A stretch of DNA of 27,136 nt from Haplomitrium mnioides. Taxonomy: Eukaryota > Marchantiophyta > Haplomitriopsida > Calobryales. The position numbers and the translations under genes are program-made. The notes beneath the pieces are model-generated. The model was not told the DNA's origin. It worked only from the letters and a program-made list of their open reading frames with translations, and did no database searches. Shown in pieces: positions 10,493-21,439 of this stretch (the first letter of the stretch is position 1; the number at the start of each line of letters is the position of its first letter). The DNA lies in assembly GCA_049999725.1 (NCBI GenBank), contig JBNGIS010017753.1:1-27136 (forward strand). The letters are read 5' to 3'.

Positions 10493-11392
10493 ATGGAGAA
10501 TCAAGAAGTGAGGATGCAAGCGATGCAACAACAAATTGAACATCTTTCTTGTTTGTTAGAAGTTCAAATGCAAATAGGGAATAGGGCACCTTTTCAAGAA
10601 GAAGAAAGTCATGTGCAATTTTCCAAGCCAAAAGCTTATGATAGGAAGACGATTCCTAGTGCATCTGAGAATTTCTTGTTCGATTGTGAGCAATATTTTG
10701 AGGCTACCAACATAAGAGAGGATGGTAGAAGAATTCTATTTGCTGCAATTTAGTTGGAAGGAGTGGCAAAGACTTGGTGGAGATATCAAATTGAGCAAGC
10801 TCAACGTGGATTTGTCACTCCAATTGCTTCTTGGCAAGAGTTTAAAGAAGCGGTAAATCTAAGATTTAGGGTTTTGAATGCTCCAAAAGTGGCAAGAGAT
10901 TGTTTGGCAGAATTGAAGCAAATTGGCACAGTTGGAAGCTATATCACGCAATTTCAAAATATCATTATCCAAATTCCTAATATGGGCGAGGGAGAAGCTT
11001 TGGATTGCTTTGTTCGAAGATTAAAGCCTCGCACTAGAATGGAAGTGACAGTGAGAGAGCTCTCTCAACTAGAAGAAGCAATGGGTATAGTAGAATGATA
11101 TGACTCGCTACTAGCGACCAACGAGGCTAGGCCACGTCCACGTCCACAACAAGCTTTACCAAATGTTTGTGTGCCAGCAAATGAGGCTGTACCTATGGAG
11201 ATTGATGCGGCGTAGAGAGTAGCACTCACTGATGTAGAGCATGAGCGTCTATGCCAAAGTGGAGGATGTTTTTATTGTCGACAACTTGGTCATATGATTG
11301 CAAATTTCCCACGTCGCCAAGGTCAACCACGTGCTCTTGTTCAAGCGACAACTGCTAAAGAAGAAAATCAAGGAAACAATCAACCTCAGTAA
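10493..11392 (+). pseudogene. gag: gag of the chromovirus, three internal stops
   Basis: Capsid/nucleocapsid precursor. The ATG at 10493 lies 31 bases after the LTR. The N-terminus has a short coiled-coil-like Gln/Met-rich segment (QAMQQQIEHLSCLLEVQMQI). The middle has the retrotransposon gag signature, with KTWW and, about 25 residues later, SWQEFKEAVNLRF. A single frame runs to TAA at 11390-11392 but is cut by TAG 10751-10753, TGA 11096-11098 and TAG 11213-11215. The first probably arose from CAG by C-to-T change. The zinc knuckle begins at 11267 as C-x2-C-x4-H, but the fourth ligand, expected at 11306-11308, is Phe (TTC). The protein cannot be made or bind RNA normally. Confidence 0.88.
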
Positions 11393-11510
11393 AGATAGTC
11401 GAACGGTTTATTGAGAGCTTAGTTAGTTCAAATAGAATGAAAAGCTCGACAAAAATTAGAAGTATCTTGTTTCATCTAGACGGTATGATTGATGAGCATT
11501 CTTGTAGATT

Positions 11511-11849
11511 GTGGTATTCTTGGTAGATTGTGGAAGTTTTGAAAATTTCATGTCACTACATTTTGCAAAGAAAATCAAAGCTACAACTTCGCCTATCAAA
11601 GGAAGTTTTGTGACTATGGCCGATGGCCAAAAACATGAGGTATTCCATTCTCACAACCCATTTCTTCTAAGGATTGACAAAGATTATGAGGAATCTATGA
11701 ATTTTGTTATTTCACTAATACAATACGACATTATTTTGGGTTTGATTTGGCTTGAAGATCGTTTTGCTCAAATTGATTGGGCAAAACAACAAATTCAAGT
11801 TACTTTACAAGGAAACAATTTCTTTTGGGGCATCTGGCACTGTTGGTGA
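11511..11849 (+). pseudogene. Aspartic protease region of the chromovirus
   Basis: Retropepsin-like segment that would cut the polyprotein. The active-site strand reads LVDCGS with the catalytic Asp kept, though the usual D-[ST]-G triplet is D-C-G. The flap-side partner DIILGLIWLE corresponds to the common hydrophobic-G-M-D-W-L motif, with the Asp lost. It is in a different frame from gag, and the frame runs into unrelated residues at its end, where coding passes to another frame (about 11820-11850). Confidence 0.75.
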
Positions 11850-13430
11850 AGAAGCACAAATCAGTTCAGCAAAATGTTTTGATGGAGAAAGAGTTGTCTG
11901 TCTTTGTTGTATGGATCAAGCCTATTGTGGACTTGAATAAGAAGGGAGGGAAATCTATACCGACCTCAATGATTGATGATACCTTGAAGGAGTTTTCATA
12001 TGTATTTCCGGATGATTTGCTAAAGGGATTACCAGATTATCGTGGAATGCCTTTTCCAATTGAGTTGATACCAAAAAATGTATTCTGTATAATCAGCCTA
12101 TGTACAAGTTTTCGCCATAGGAGTTGGAAGAGCTTCGCAAGACCTTGACGGATCTTTTTGAGAAGGATTTCATTCAACATAGTACTTCATCTTGAGAAGC
12201 ATATGTATTCTTCGTACCAAAGAAAGATGGTGGATTTTGTCTTTGTATTGATTATTGTAGTTTGAACAAGCAAACTATAAAGAATGCCTATCATTTACCG
12301 CGTATTGATGATTTGTTGGATCAACTGAACGGTGCGCGGTTTTTTTGGAAGCTTGATCTTTGAAGTGGTTATTGGCAAATTCCTATCAAGCCAAGTGATG
12401 TGTCGAAGATAGCTTTTCATATGAGGTATAGGCATTTTGAGTGGAAGGTCCTTACATTTGGTCTCACTAATGCTCCGACCATATTCATGGATCAAATACA
12501 TCAAATTTTTGATGGGTTATTGGATAAGTCAGTTTTGGTATTCTTAGATGACATTCTTATTTTTAGCAAAACTGAAGTTGAGCATCACAATCATCTGAAA
12601 GAAGTTTTGCAAAGATTGCGCAATTGGAAGTTTTATTGTAAGAGGTTCAAGTGCGAATTTTGGAAGCAAGAGGTTACTTACTTGAGGCACAAGGTGTCTG
12701 CGGATGGTATAAAGATGGAAGAAGAGAAAATCAAGGCTATTACTGAGTGGCCAACACTAAAAGAGGCAAAGGACGTTAGAGCCTTCAATGGATTGGCAAG
12801 CTTCTATCGACGATTCATCCATTGTTATGCACATATTGCTACACCACTTATAGATTTGCTAGGCAAGGAGGTCAAGTTTCAATGGACTGCCAAAGAGCAA
12901 GTGGCATTTCAACAACTCAAGGATGCAGTCTCTTCTTGTCTTATTCTACAACCCTATGATCCAAATGCACATTGTATAGTTGATTTTGATGCTTCTAATT
13001 TTGCTATTAGAGCAATTTTGCAGCAAGAGTTTGCGGATGGACTTCATCCAATTGCCTTCATGTCACGCCGGTTGAATGCGGCAAAAAGAAACTATTCTGC
13101 AAAGGATCAAGAGCAATTGGCAATGGTTTATGCTACAAAAGTATGGAGGCATTATCTTTTAGAAAGACTTGTACTTATACGCACAGATCACAAACCATTG
13201 TATAGTTACAATCAATCCATTTGGAAAATATGACAAGTCGCCATCGCCGATGGGAAGATCAATTGCAACTCTTTGATATCAAGCTAGAGTACAAGCCAAG
13301 AAGGTTCCACACCATTCTTGATGCACCATCACGAAGGCCGGATCATCGAGTGAATACAATGGAGGTGAGCAACATTAGTACCTTACATTTAGATGAGACA
13401 ACTAGTGGGAATTATCATAAAAAACTATAA
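11850..13430 (+). pseudogene. pol: Reverse transcriptase and RNase H of the chromovirus
   Basis: The pre-RT linker with EFSYVFPDDL is read in one frame to about 12085. The RT continues in another and is stopped by TGA at 12193-12195 and 12361-12363. From 12400 the frame is open to 13233. The polymerase motif is FLDD (Asp codons 12547-12552), followed by ILIFSK. RNase H follows, with DFDASNFAI near 12990 and RTDHKPLY near 13185. A frame change near 13221 joins the tail, which ends with a SRRPDH motif near 13330. RT would copy the RNA, and RNase H would remove the template strand. The active-site pairs of both remain readable, but the reading frame is lost. Confidence 0.92.
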
Positions 13431-13463
13431 GAAGATGTTTTCTTTAGTCTGGTTTGAGCACGA

Positions 13464-14389
13464 TTGGCCGTCAAGGATAGTGAATATCATTCTTTCTCCA
13501 TTCGAGATGGTATTCTCTATCGAGGCCATCAAATATATGTTCTACAAGATGATACGCTTCGAATGGTTCATTTACAAGAAGCGCATGATATTCCTATCTC
13601 TGGGCATCTTGGAGTAGATAAAACTATAGAGTTGCTTCAATGCTCTTGGTGGTGGCCTAACTTGGCTCAAGATGTTCGTGGTTTTGTTTGTTTGTGTGAA
13701 AGTTATCAACGAAACAAAGCTTTGAACCAAAAACCAGCGGGACTGCTTCAACCACTACCAATTCCTACTGCTTGTTGAAAACATGTAAGTTTGGATCTTG
13801 TCACTTCACTTCTAACTACGCCTCATGGGTTTACTGCTATTGTGGTGTTTGTGGACAAGCTAAGCAAGCAAATTCATTTAGCGCCAACGGTGGATACAGT
13901 GGATGCTCCACAATTGGCAAAAATTTACTTTGATACTGTTTTTTGCCATCACAAAATGCTCAAGGTGTTAATATCTGATAGGGATCCAAGTTTCACTGAA
14001 AAGTTTTGGCGAGAGTTATTCAAACTTCTAGGAACCAAACTTTCTATGTCTGTTGCTTATCATTCGCAAATAGATGGGCAAAAACAGAACGTGCTAATCG
14101 TACTGTAGAGGATATGCTTTGCACGTTCATTAATGTTCATCACACTGATTGGGATAGTTTCTTATCGACTATGGAGTTTGTCTACAACAACTCCAAACAA
14201 GCAAGACTAGGTTTTCTCCTTTCTTTCTTAATTCGGGTTAGCATCCTCTTGTTCCCAATGGTTCGCTTTCTCCTACTTCTTCCAATGTTCCAAGTATTTC
14301 TACTTTTTTGTCTCGTTTATCTTCTTCCTTACAAGATGCTTGCAACCATCTTACTATTGCTCAAAATTGGCGAAACAATATACCGATAG
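13464..14389 (+). pseudogene. Integrase of the chromovirus
   Basis: The N-terminal HHCC zinc domain is seen as H-D-I-P-x2-G-H (about 13584-13608), then WWWPN. The Cys pair near 13700 reads CESY, so one zinc ligand is lost. TGA at 13776-13778 stops the frame just before the catalytic core. The core then gives D at 13794-13796 (SLDLVT), D at 13977-13979 (SDRDPSF) and, after a frame change at the A-run near 14081-14084, the Glu at 14087-14089 (ERANRT). Downstream YNNS sits in a further scrambled stretch. The enzyme would insert the DNA copy in chromatin; here it is inactive. Confidence 0.87.
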
Positions 14390-14877
14390 CCGTTGTTGTG
14401 ATTGCTCTTATGTTTTAGATGACCAAGTTATGTTATCCACTCATGATCTTCCATTGTCTTTAGATACGCAAGTTTGTAAGTCATCTCTTGCTTGGATTGG
14501 TCCTTCCTCTATTTCCCAGGTTATTTCTCTTGTTGCTTATAAACTTGATCTTCCTCTTCATATGAAGATTCATCTTGTGTTCCATGTGTCTAAACTTAAG
14601 CCTTTTGTTCCTAGTCCATCTTCTTTTCCAAATTGTGTTCAACTTCCTTCTCCAGCCATTGTTCTTGATGATCATGAAGAATTTCAAGTAGACCGCATTT
14701 TGGAAAAAAGAGTTATCAAACACGAGCGGCATCCACAAGTTCAATACAAGGTTTTGTGGAAAAGCTATCCACTTCATGATGCTACTTGGGAACCTTCTTC
14801 AAATCTTGAGAATGCTCAAGAAGCTATTAAAATTTTTGAAAGTTGCGGCAATGACGAGGACGTCAGAGACTAGAAGA
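14340..14877 (+). pseudogene. Integrase C-terminus with chromodomain
   Basis: The last 177-codon frame ends just before the 3' LTR. It contains the usual integrase tail (VAYKLDLP, then FHVSKLKPFVPS) and a chromodomain at residues about 116-167 (14685-14840), starting FQVDRILEKRV and including YKVLWKSYPLHDATWEP. The aromatic positions Y, W and W are retained. In chromoviruses this domain is thought to steer insertion to histone-marked chromatin. The start of this frame is not a genuine translation start; it is the end of the polyprotein. Confidence 0.88.
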
Positions 14878-14886
14878 CGATGATTA

Positions 14887-15326
14887 TGTAATAGTACAAG
14901 CATAAGGTTGTGCTATTTATAAGAAAATAGAGAGGAATGAAAGAAGTGGTAGTGAGTCACTTTTAGGGTTAAGATTAGATTACTTGCTTTTGAAGTCACT
15001 TTTGGTGAAGAGTCACTTTTAGGTTACTTGCATTCGAAGTCATTTTTGGTAGAGAGTCACCTTTAAGGCTGAAATGAGAAGTGACTTGTAAGTGAAGAAA
15101 GAGGGATGACACCCTCTTCTCTTGTATAAATAGAAGGGCTTCTTTGCCTCACTTCTCATTTTAGAGTTCCTCTCAATTAGGTTTGGCTCTTTGGTTGTTT
15201 GGTTTTGTCTAGTACTCTTGGCTTTGGTTTGCTTATTGGCCTTGAGTTGTGTAACTCTTTTAGAGTTGTCTTGAAGTATTACTTATTTGGAAGTTGGTAT
15301 TTGAGTTCTCTTTGAGTTCTTTTACA
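14887..15326 (+). repeat. 3' LTR (440 bp)
   Basis: Starts TGTAATAGTACAAGCATAAG and ends GTTCTTTTACA. Same layout as the 5' LTR, with its TATA box at 15125-15132. It is about 60 bp longer because of an extra unit near 15002-15045 (a repeat of the AGTCACTTTT...GAAGTCA segment) and a small T/G-rich expansion near 15190. Confidence 0.93.
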
Positions 15327-15331
15327 ATCTG
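15327..15331. repeat. Target-site duplication ATCTG (right)
   Basis: Perfect copy of 10077-10081, directly after the CA end of the 3' LTR. Confidence 0.92.
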
Positions 15332-16790
15332 CCACCTTGAACATTTTACTATGAATCACTCTATGTTGAATGTTATTCTCTTTAAATGAAACTTAAATCT
15401 TTAGTTAATAATTTCATTTGCTTTGTAAAATATTTTTTTATCCAAAATGTAAGTATGTTGTTTCCAACTTTAGTGCTTGCTAGAAGAGTTTGAGGTTATT
15501 GTACTACTAAAGCATGTGCCCAAATTGACTACCTATGTTTTGCTTGTAAGGACTTTGATATATAACTTAAGACCTTTGGCGTGCTTTGACTTAGATGTAG
15601 AGCTTTATACTCATTTTACTTTCAGATTTTGAATTAAAAAACAAATTCTTTAGTGTGCGTAGGGTTTGTTGCGAAAAATAGACCATTTACCATTTGTATC
15701 ATCGGTTGTAGAAGTATGAACCATGTGTGCATAGACTTTGATTTCTAAGTCAAAATGTTGTGCGTTCAAAAACTCTTTTGCAGAACCTTGAACATAGTTT
15801 CTTGATAGTCTTTGTTGTAGAGTGTTCAGATGGTGAGTTCGGATTCATATGCGCACATAGACTTTGGGGTGGAGTGTTTAGATGTTGAGCTTGGATTCCT
15901 ATGCGCGCATAAATATTTTGGATGGGAAGTCCAAGCCTTCAACACATTCTACTTCTCATATACAACCCTCGAGCTTCTACATACAAAGACTACCGAGTAG
16001 AACTTTGTTTCTCCACAAGTCATAGACTCTTTTGTAGAACTCAAAACCTTTGTTTGGTAGAATCAAGTCAAAAACTTGGAGATGTTTCTTGTTTACACTC
16101 TTAATTCAATCTTTTTAGCTACTACTTTTTTGATTATGAACTATGACTCCTTTGTGTATATGCTTCGTTGAATTATAAAATATTTTTAAATGCTGAAACC
16201 TTTTTTTAAGCCCAATTTAACTTTTGCATGCATGGATTTTCAACTATAAATGAAAGCTTTTTTCTTGCTTGAACTTTAAAATAGAGCTTTTAAATCCATG
16301 CAATGTTTTTTTTTTCTTTCTTTTTGTGTCTACGATTGCAAAGTCATTCCCTTGACTTCTAATCCGCTTGGGCTTTTTCCTCATGTTTTGTATTTTTTTT
16401 CCAAAAAAAAAGTTTCAGAAAGCACCATGTCTATGGACGCCTAAAGTTTGCACAATCAAACATATTTCAAAATAGTTTCTTGTGACATGTATTTCAAGTT
16501 TTGGGCTTTGAATTGTAGTCAATGATAAATGCAATTTTCTTGTGAAAACTTGCCATAATTTTTATACTTTTCATCGACTTCAAGTTTTCCAATATTTTCA
16601 TTGAAACTAATAATATTTTTTTATTTTTCATAACAAAATTGACTCTTGTTCTATCATGCTTGTTGAAACAGCCAAAAATAAACCTCAAAAACTCATGTAC
16701 TTTTTTTTTAAGAAATAACCTCGTTTTTTAGTTTAAAAACCACAATTTTTCATAAAAACAAAAGGTTCCTATTTTTTTAGTAGCTTATTT
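15332..16790. other. AT-rich spacer with a 52-bp duplication, no gene
   Basis: The continuation of the site split by the retrotransposon. Many T-runs and no open frame of note. At 15819-15922 two 52-bp copies lie head to tail (starting AGAGTGTTCAGATGG and GGAGTGTTTAGATGT). The copies carry ATGCGCACATAGACTT, which resembles the word ATGCGCACATGGACTT in the 24-bp minisatellite at 22551. Confidence 0.55.
15819..15922 (+). repeat. 52-bp tandem duplication
   Basis: Copy 1 is 15819-15870 and copy 2 is 15871-15922, with no bases between them. They differ at scattered positions, so the duplication is old. Confidence 0.75.
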
Positions 16791-16806
16791 CTAGTTCAAA
16801 GTAGCG
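16791..16806 (-). repeat. Inverted boundary motif, left of the large satellite
   Basis: On the minus strand this reads CGCTACTTTGAACTAG, matching 15 of 16 bases of the copy at 20683-20698 in opposite orientation. The two lie just outside the first and last satellite units. Confidence 0.75.
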
Positions 16807-16823
16807 GTTGTTGTTGTCAAGTA

Positions 16824-19800
16824 GGCTCAAAAGAATTCTTGATGTTGATAATTAAACAAAAGCTTTTAAGAACATCAATGATAAGTTTTAAAGTGACATC
16901 AAAGTTCTTCATGTTCATAATTCAACACTAGCTTCTAGATACATCAATGATAAGTTTTGAAGTGAGTTCAAAAGAGTTCTCAATGCTGATAGCTACATAT
17001 GAGCTTCTAAAGACATCAATGATAAGTTTTTAAGTAATTTGAAAAGACTTCTGAATGTTGATAATTAAACATGAGCTTCTAAATACATCAATGATGAGTT
17101 TTGAAGTGAGTTCAAAAAAGATCTAAATGTTGATAATTAAGCATGAGCTTCTAGAGATATCAATGATGAGTTTTGAGGTAAGTTCAAATGAGCTCTCAAT
17201 GTTGATAATTTGACTTGAGCTTCTAGAGACATCAATGATGAGTTTTAAAGTGAGTTCAAAAGATTTATTAATGTTGATAATTAAGCATTAGCTTCTAGAG
17301 ACATCAATGATGAGTTTTGAAGTGAGTTCAAAAGAGTTCTCAATGTTTATAATTAAACATTGGCTTCTAAACATATCAATTATGAGTTTTGAAGTGAGTT
17401 CACAAGACTTTTGAATGTTGATAATTGAACTATAGTTTATAGAGACATCAATGATGAGTTTTGAAGTGAGTTGAAAAGAGTTCTTTGTGTTGATGATTAA
17501 ACATGAGCTTTTAGAGACATCAATGATGAGTTTTGAAGTGAGTTCAAAAGAATTCTCAATATTGATAATTAAACATAGAGCTTCTAGAGATATCAATGAT
17601 AAGTTTTAAAGTGAGTTCAAAAGAGTTCTTAATAATTATAATTAAACATGAGCTTTTAAGTACAACAATGATGAGTTTTGAAGTGAGTTCAAAAGAGTTC
17701 TCAATATTGATATTTAAGCATCAGCTTCTAGAGACATCCATGATGAGTTTTAGGGTGAGTTCAAAAGAGTTCTCAATGTTGATAATTAAACATGAAGCTT
17801 GTCGAGATATCAATGATGAGTTTTAAAGTGAGTTCAAAAAAGTTCTTAATGTTGATTATTACACATGAGCTTCTAGAGACATCAATTATGAGTTTTGAAG
17901 TGAGTTCAATAGAGTTCTCAATATTGATATTTCAGCACTAGCTTCTAGAGACATCAATTATGAGTTTTGAAGTGAGTTCAATAGAGTTCTCAATATTGAT
18001 ATTTCAGCACTAACTTCTAGAGACATCAATTATGAGTTTTAAAATGAGTTCAATAGAGTTTTTAATGTTGATAATTAAACATGAGCTTTGAGATACATCA
18101 GTGATGAGCTTTGAAGTGAAATTACATCAATGATGAGTTTTGAAGTGGTAGCTTAATGTTGATAATTATAAAAACATCAATGGTGAGTTTACAAGTGAGT
18201 TCAAAAGAGTTCTCAATGTTGATAATTAAACATGAGCTTCTAAAGACATCAATGATGAGTTTTTAAGTGAGTTCAAAGTAGTTTTCAATGTTGATAATTA
18301 AATATTAGCTTTAAGAGACATCATTCATGAGTTTTGAAGTAAGTTCAAAAGAGTTCTCAATGTTTAAACCTAAACATAAGCTTTTAAAGACATGAATGAT
18401 GAGCTTTGAAGTGAGTTAAAAAGAGCTCTTAATGTTGATAACTAAACATGAGCTTGTAAAGACATCAATGATGAGTTTTGAAGTGAAATCAAAAGAATTC
18501 TCAATATTGATAATTAAACATAAGCTTCCAGAGACATTAATGCTGAGTTTTAAAATGAGCTCAAAAAAGGTTCTGAATGTTGAAAATTAAATATAAGCTT
18601 CTAGAGACATCAATGATGAGTTTTAAGATGAGATCAATGATGAGTTTTGAAGTGAGTAGTCATGTTGATAATTAAACATTAGCTTCTACAGACATCAATG
18701 ATGAGTTTTGAAGTGAGTTTAAAAGAGTTCTCAATGTTGATAATTAAAGATGAGCTTCCAGAGACATCAAAAATAAGTTTTAAAGTAAGTTGAAAAGAGT
18801 TTTGAATGTTGATATTTAAACATGAGCTTCTAGAGACATCAACAACAAGTTTTGAAGTGAGTTCAAATGAGTTTGAAATGTTGATGATTAAACATGAGCT
18901 TCTAGAGATATCATTGATGAGTTTTGGATTGAGTTCAAAAAAGTTCTCAATGTTGATAATTTAATTTGAGCTTCAAGAGACATCAATGATGAGTTTTGTA
19001 GTGAGTTGAGAAAAGTTTTCAATGTTGATATTTAAACATAAGCCTCTAGAGATATCAATGATTAGTTTTAAAGTGAGCTAAAAAGACTTGTCAATGTTGA
19101 TAATTAAACACTAGCTTTTAGAGACATCAATGATGAGTTTTGAAATGAATTTTAAAAAGTTCTTAATGTTGAAAATTTAACATGAGCTTCTAGAGACATC
19201 AATAATGAGTTTAGTAGTGAGTTAAAAAGATTTCCTAACCTTGATAATTAAACTTCTAGAGATATCAATGATCAGTTTTGAAGTGAGTTCAAAAGAGTTC
19301 TTAATGTTCATAATTAAATATAAGCTTCCAAAGACATCAATGGCGAGTTTGGAAGTGAGTTCAAAAGAGCTCTCAATGTTAATAAACAAACATAAACTTC
19401 TAGAGACATCATTGATGAGTTTTGAAGTGAGTTCAAAAGAGTTCCCATTATTGACAGTTAAACATGAACTTCTAGAGACATCAATGATGAGTTTTGAAGT
19501 GAGATCAAATGAGTTCTCAATGTTGATAATTAAATATGAGCTTCTACATAAGCTTTAGGAGTCATCAATGATAAGTTTGGAAGTGATTTCAAAAGAGTTT
19601 TGAATGTTTATAATCAAATATAAACTTCTAGAGACATCAATAATGAGTTTTGAAGTGAGTTTAAAAGAGTTATTAACATTGATAATTAAACATTAGCTTC
19701 TAAAGATGTCAATATGGAGTTTTGAAGTGAGTTCAAAAGAGTTCTTAATGTTGATAATTAAACACTAGCTTTTTGAGATATCAATGATGAGTTTTGAAGT

Positions 19801-20679
19801 GAGTTCAAAATATTTCTATTGTTGGTAATTAAATATGAGTTTCAAGGAGACATCAATGATAAGTTGTTAAGTGAGTTCAAAAGAGTTTTTAATGTTCATA
19901 ATTGAACATGGAGCTTCTTGAGATATCAATAATCAGTTTTGAAGTGAGTTCAAAAAGAGTTCTTAATGTTAATAACTAAAAATAAGCTTCAAGAGACATC
20001 AATGATGAGTTTTAATGGGGGTTCAAAAGAGTTCTCAATAATGATAATTAAACATTAGCTTCTAAGGACATCAATCATGAGTCTTAAAGTAAGTTCAAAA
20101 GAGTTTAGAATGTTGATAATTAAACATGGAGCTTCTAGAAATAAGATATCAATGATGAAATTTGAATAGAGTTCAAAAGAGTTCCCAATCATGATAATTA
20201 AACATGAGCTCTTAGAAACATCAATGATGAAACTTAAAGTAACATCAATGATCAGTTTGGAAGTTAGTTCAAAAGAGTTCTGAATGATAATTGAACATGA
20301 GCTTCTAGAGATATCAATAATGAGTATTGAAGTGAGTTCAAAAGAGTTCTTAATGTTGAGAATTGAGCATAAGCTTCTCGAGACATCAATGATGAGTTTT
20401 GATGTGAGTTCCAAAGAGTTCTCAATGTTGATAATTAAACATGAGCTTCTATGGACATCAACAATGAGTTTTGGAGTGAGTTCAAAAGAGCTCTAAATGT
20501 TGATGATTAAATATTAGCTTCTAGAGATGTCAATGATGAGTTTTGAAGTGAGGTTAAAAAAGTTCTTAAGGTTGATAGCTCAACATTAGCTTTTAGAGAT
20601 ATCAATGATGAGTTTTGAAGTGAGTTCAAAATAGTTCTCAATGTTGATAATTAAATATAAGCTTATAAAGACATCAAAT
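16824..20679 (+). repeat. 72-bp satellite, main array (about 53 units)
   Basis: Tandem array of a 72-bp unit: AGCTTCTAGAGACATCAATG, ATGAGTTTTGAAGTGAGTTC, AAAAGAGTTCTCAATGTTGA, TAATTAAACATG. Units differ by scattered substitutions and a few are truncated or fused, for example around 18101-18165 and 18600-18665. Because 72 is 24 codons and the unit has few stops in several frames, long false open frames appear on both strands (for example near 17288-17596, 19241-19558 and 20055-20414) with a 24-residue repeat. I do not call them genes. The unit also forms the small block at 7780-8450. Confidence 0.95.
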
Positions 20680-20682
20680 AGT

Positions 20683-20698
20683 CGCTACTTTGAACCAG
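20683..20698 (+). repeat. Boundary motif, right of the large satellite
   Basis: CGCTACTTTGAACCAG, starting four bases after the last satellite unit. Inverted relative to 16791-16806 and directly repeated at 27117-27132. Just beyond it, GAACCA and TGGTTC form a short dyad. Confidence 0.75.
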
Positions 20699-21439
20699 GT
20701 ACCACTACATGGTTCCTGTTTCATTTTTTGCTCTCAAAAACCAATTATGTAATTTTAGCATCCAAAATCATGATTTTCACGCTAGCAATATTTGTTTGTA
20801 AAAAAAATATAATTATACATACCAAAATAGCTCACTTTGAGTGCATATTGTATTAAAAACAAATTTTCTTATGAGTATTTTAACAATATTCCTTTTATAA
20901 TTTCATATTTCAAAAGCATGAGCATCAACAAACAAAATATATAGAAATATTTATGCGATGTTTGTTGTTAAATATTTTTAAAACAAACAATGATATCAAT
21001 AATTTGAAATTTTTTGAAGCAAATATGTAAAAAGATTGTTGAAGCCTATGCGTGCATGGACAATTGAGGCCCAAATGTAGGCACGCTTTGTTTCAAAGAT
21101 ACTTGCGCGTAAGGACAACTACAACTAACTCGAGCTTGAACAACTAAAGCCCATACTCATATAGAAAACTAAAACGATCCAGGACTAATGAGTAATTGGG
21201 AGTAGAGGATGCAGAAGGTCGTCTAAGAAGGAACAAAAAATGAAAAAGGAAAGTGAACTTCCATGCCAGCATAGACTTCTTTGCTAATTTTCATAAAAAC
21301 TAAATCGTTGGTTCAAAAACCATTTTGCACACCAAATTGAATCGTGATGAACAGACTTAAAATGGACCAGAAGTTCAGCAAGATTGAAACTTCAATGAAT
21401 AAAATTTTGCCAAAAAAAACTTTATTATGTAACACAATT
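20699..21439. other. AT-rich spacer, no gene
   Basis: No coding signal. Around 21048-21070 a word similar to the 24-bp minisatellite (TATGCGTGCATGGAC) appears, perhaps an outlying unit. The rest is A/T-rich with purine runs. Confidence 0.5.

Larger units (their letters stand above)
10082..15326 (+). mobile_element. Ty3/Gypsy chromodomain LTR retrotransposon, complete but inactive
   Basis: A 5,245-bp element bounded by TG...CA LTRs and a 5-bp ATCTG duplication. Order inside: primer binding site, gag with zinc knuckle, aspartic protease, reverse transcriptase, RNase H, integrase, C-terminal chromodomain. Protease-RT-RH-INT order marks Ty3/Gypsy; the chromodomain marks a chromovirus. Every coding part is damaged: three internal stops in gag, frame changes between protease, RT and integrase, two TGA in RT and one in integrase, and lost zinc ligands. 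The LTRs differ by about 60 bp in length and by five substitutions in their first 74 bases, so insertion is not recent. It sits inside an older decayed coding region. No clean polypurine tract is visible before 14887. I cannot assign the chromovirus clade by eye. Confidence 0.95.

Noticed and set aside
12295-12504. Minus-strand open frame over the RT
   Set aside because: It is the shadow of the plus-strand RT domain, whose motifs are clear.
17288-17596. Open frames of 70-119 codons on both strands within the satellite, with a 24-residue protein repeat
   Set aside because: The DNA unit is 72 bp, exactly 24 codons, and low in stops in several frames. Frames occur on both strands, start and stop at random units, and none spans the array. 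They are a by-product of the repeat.
20683-20698. tRNA-type B box (GGTTCAAA) in the reverse complement of the boundary motif, suggesting a tRNA or SINE
   Set aside because: No A box at the right distance and no cloverleaf could be drawn around any of the copies.
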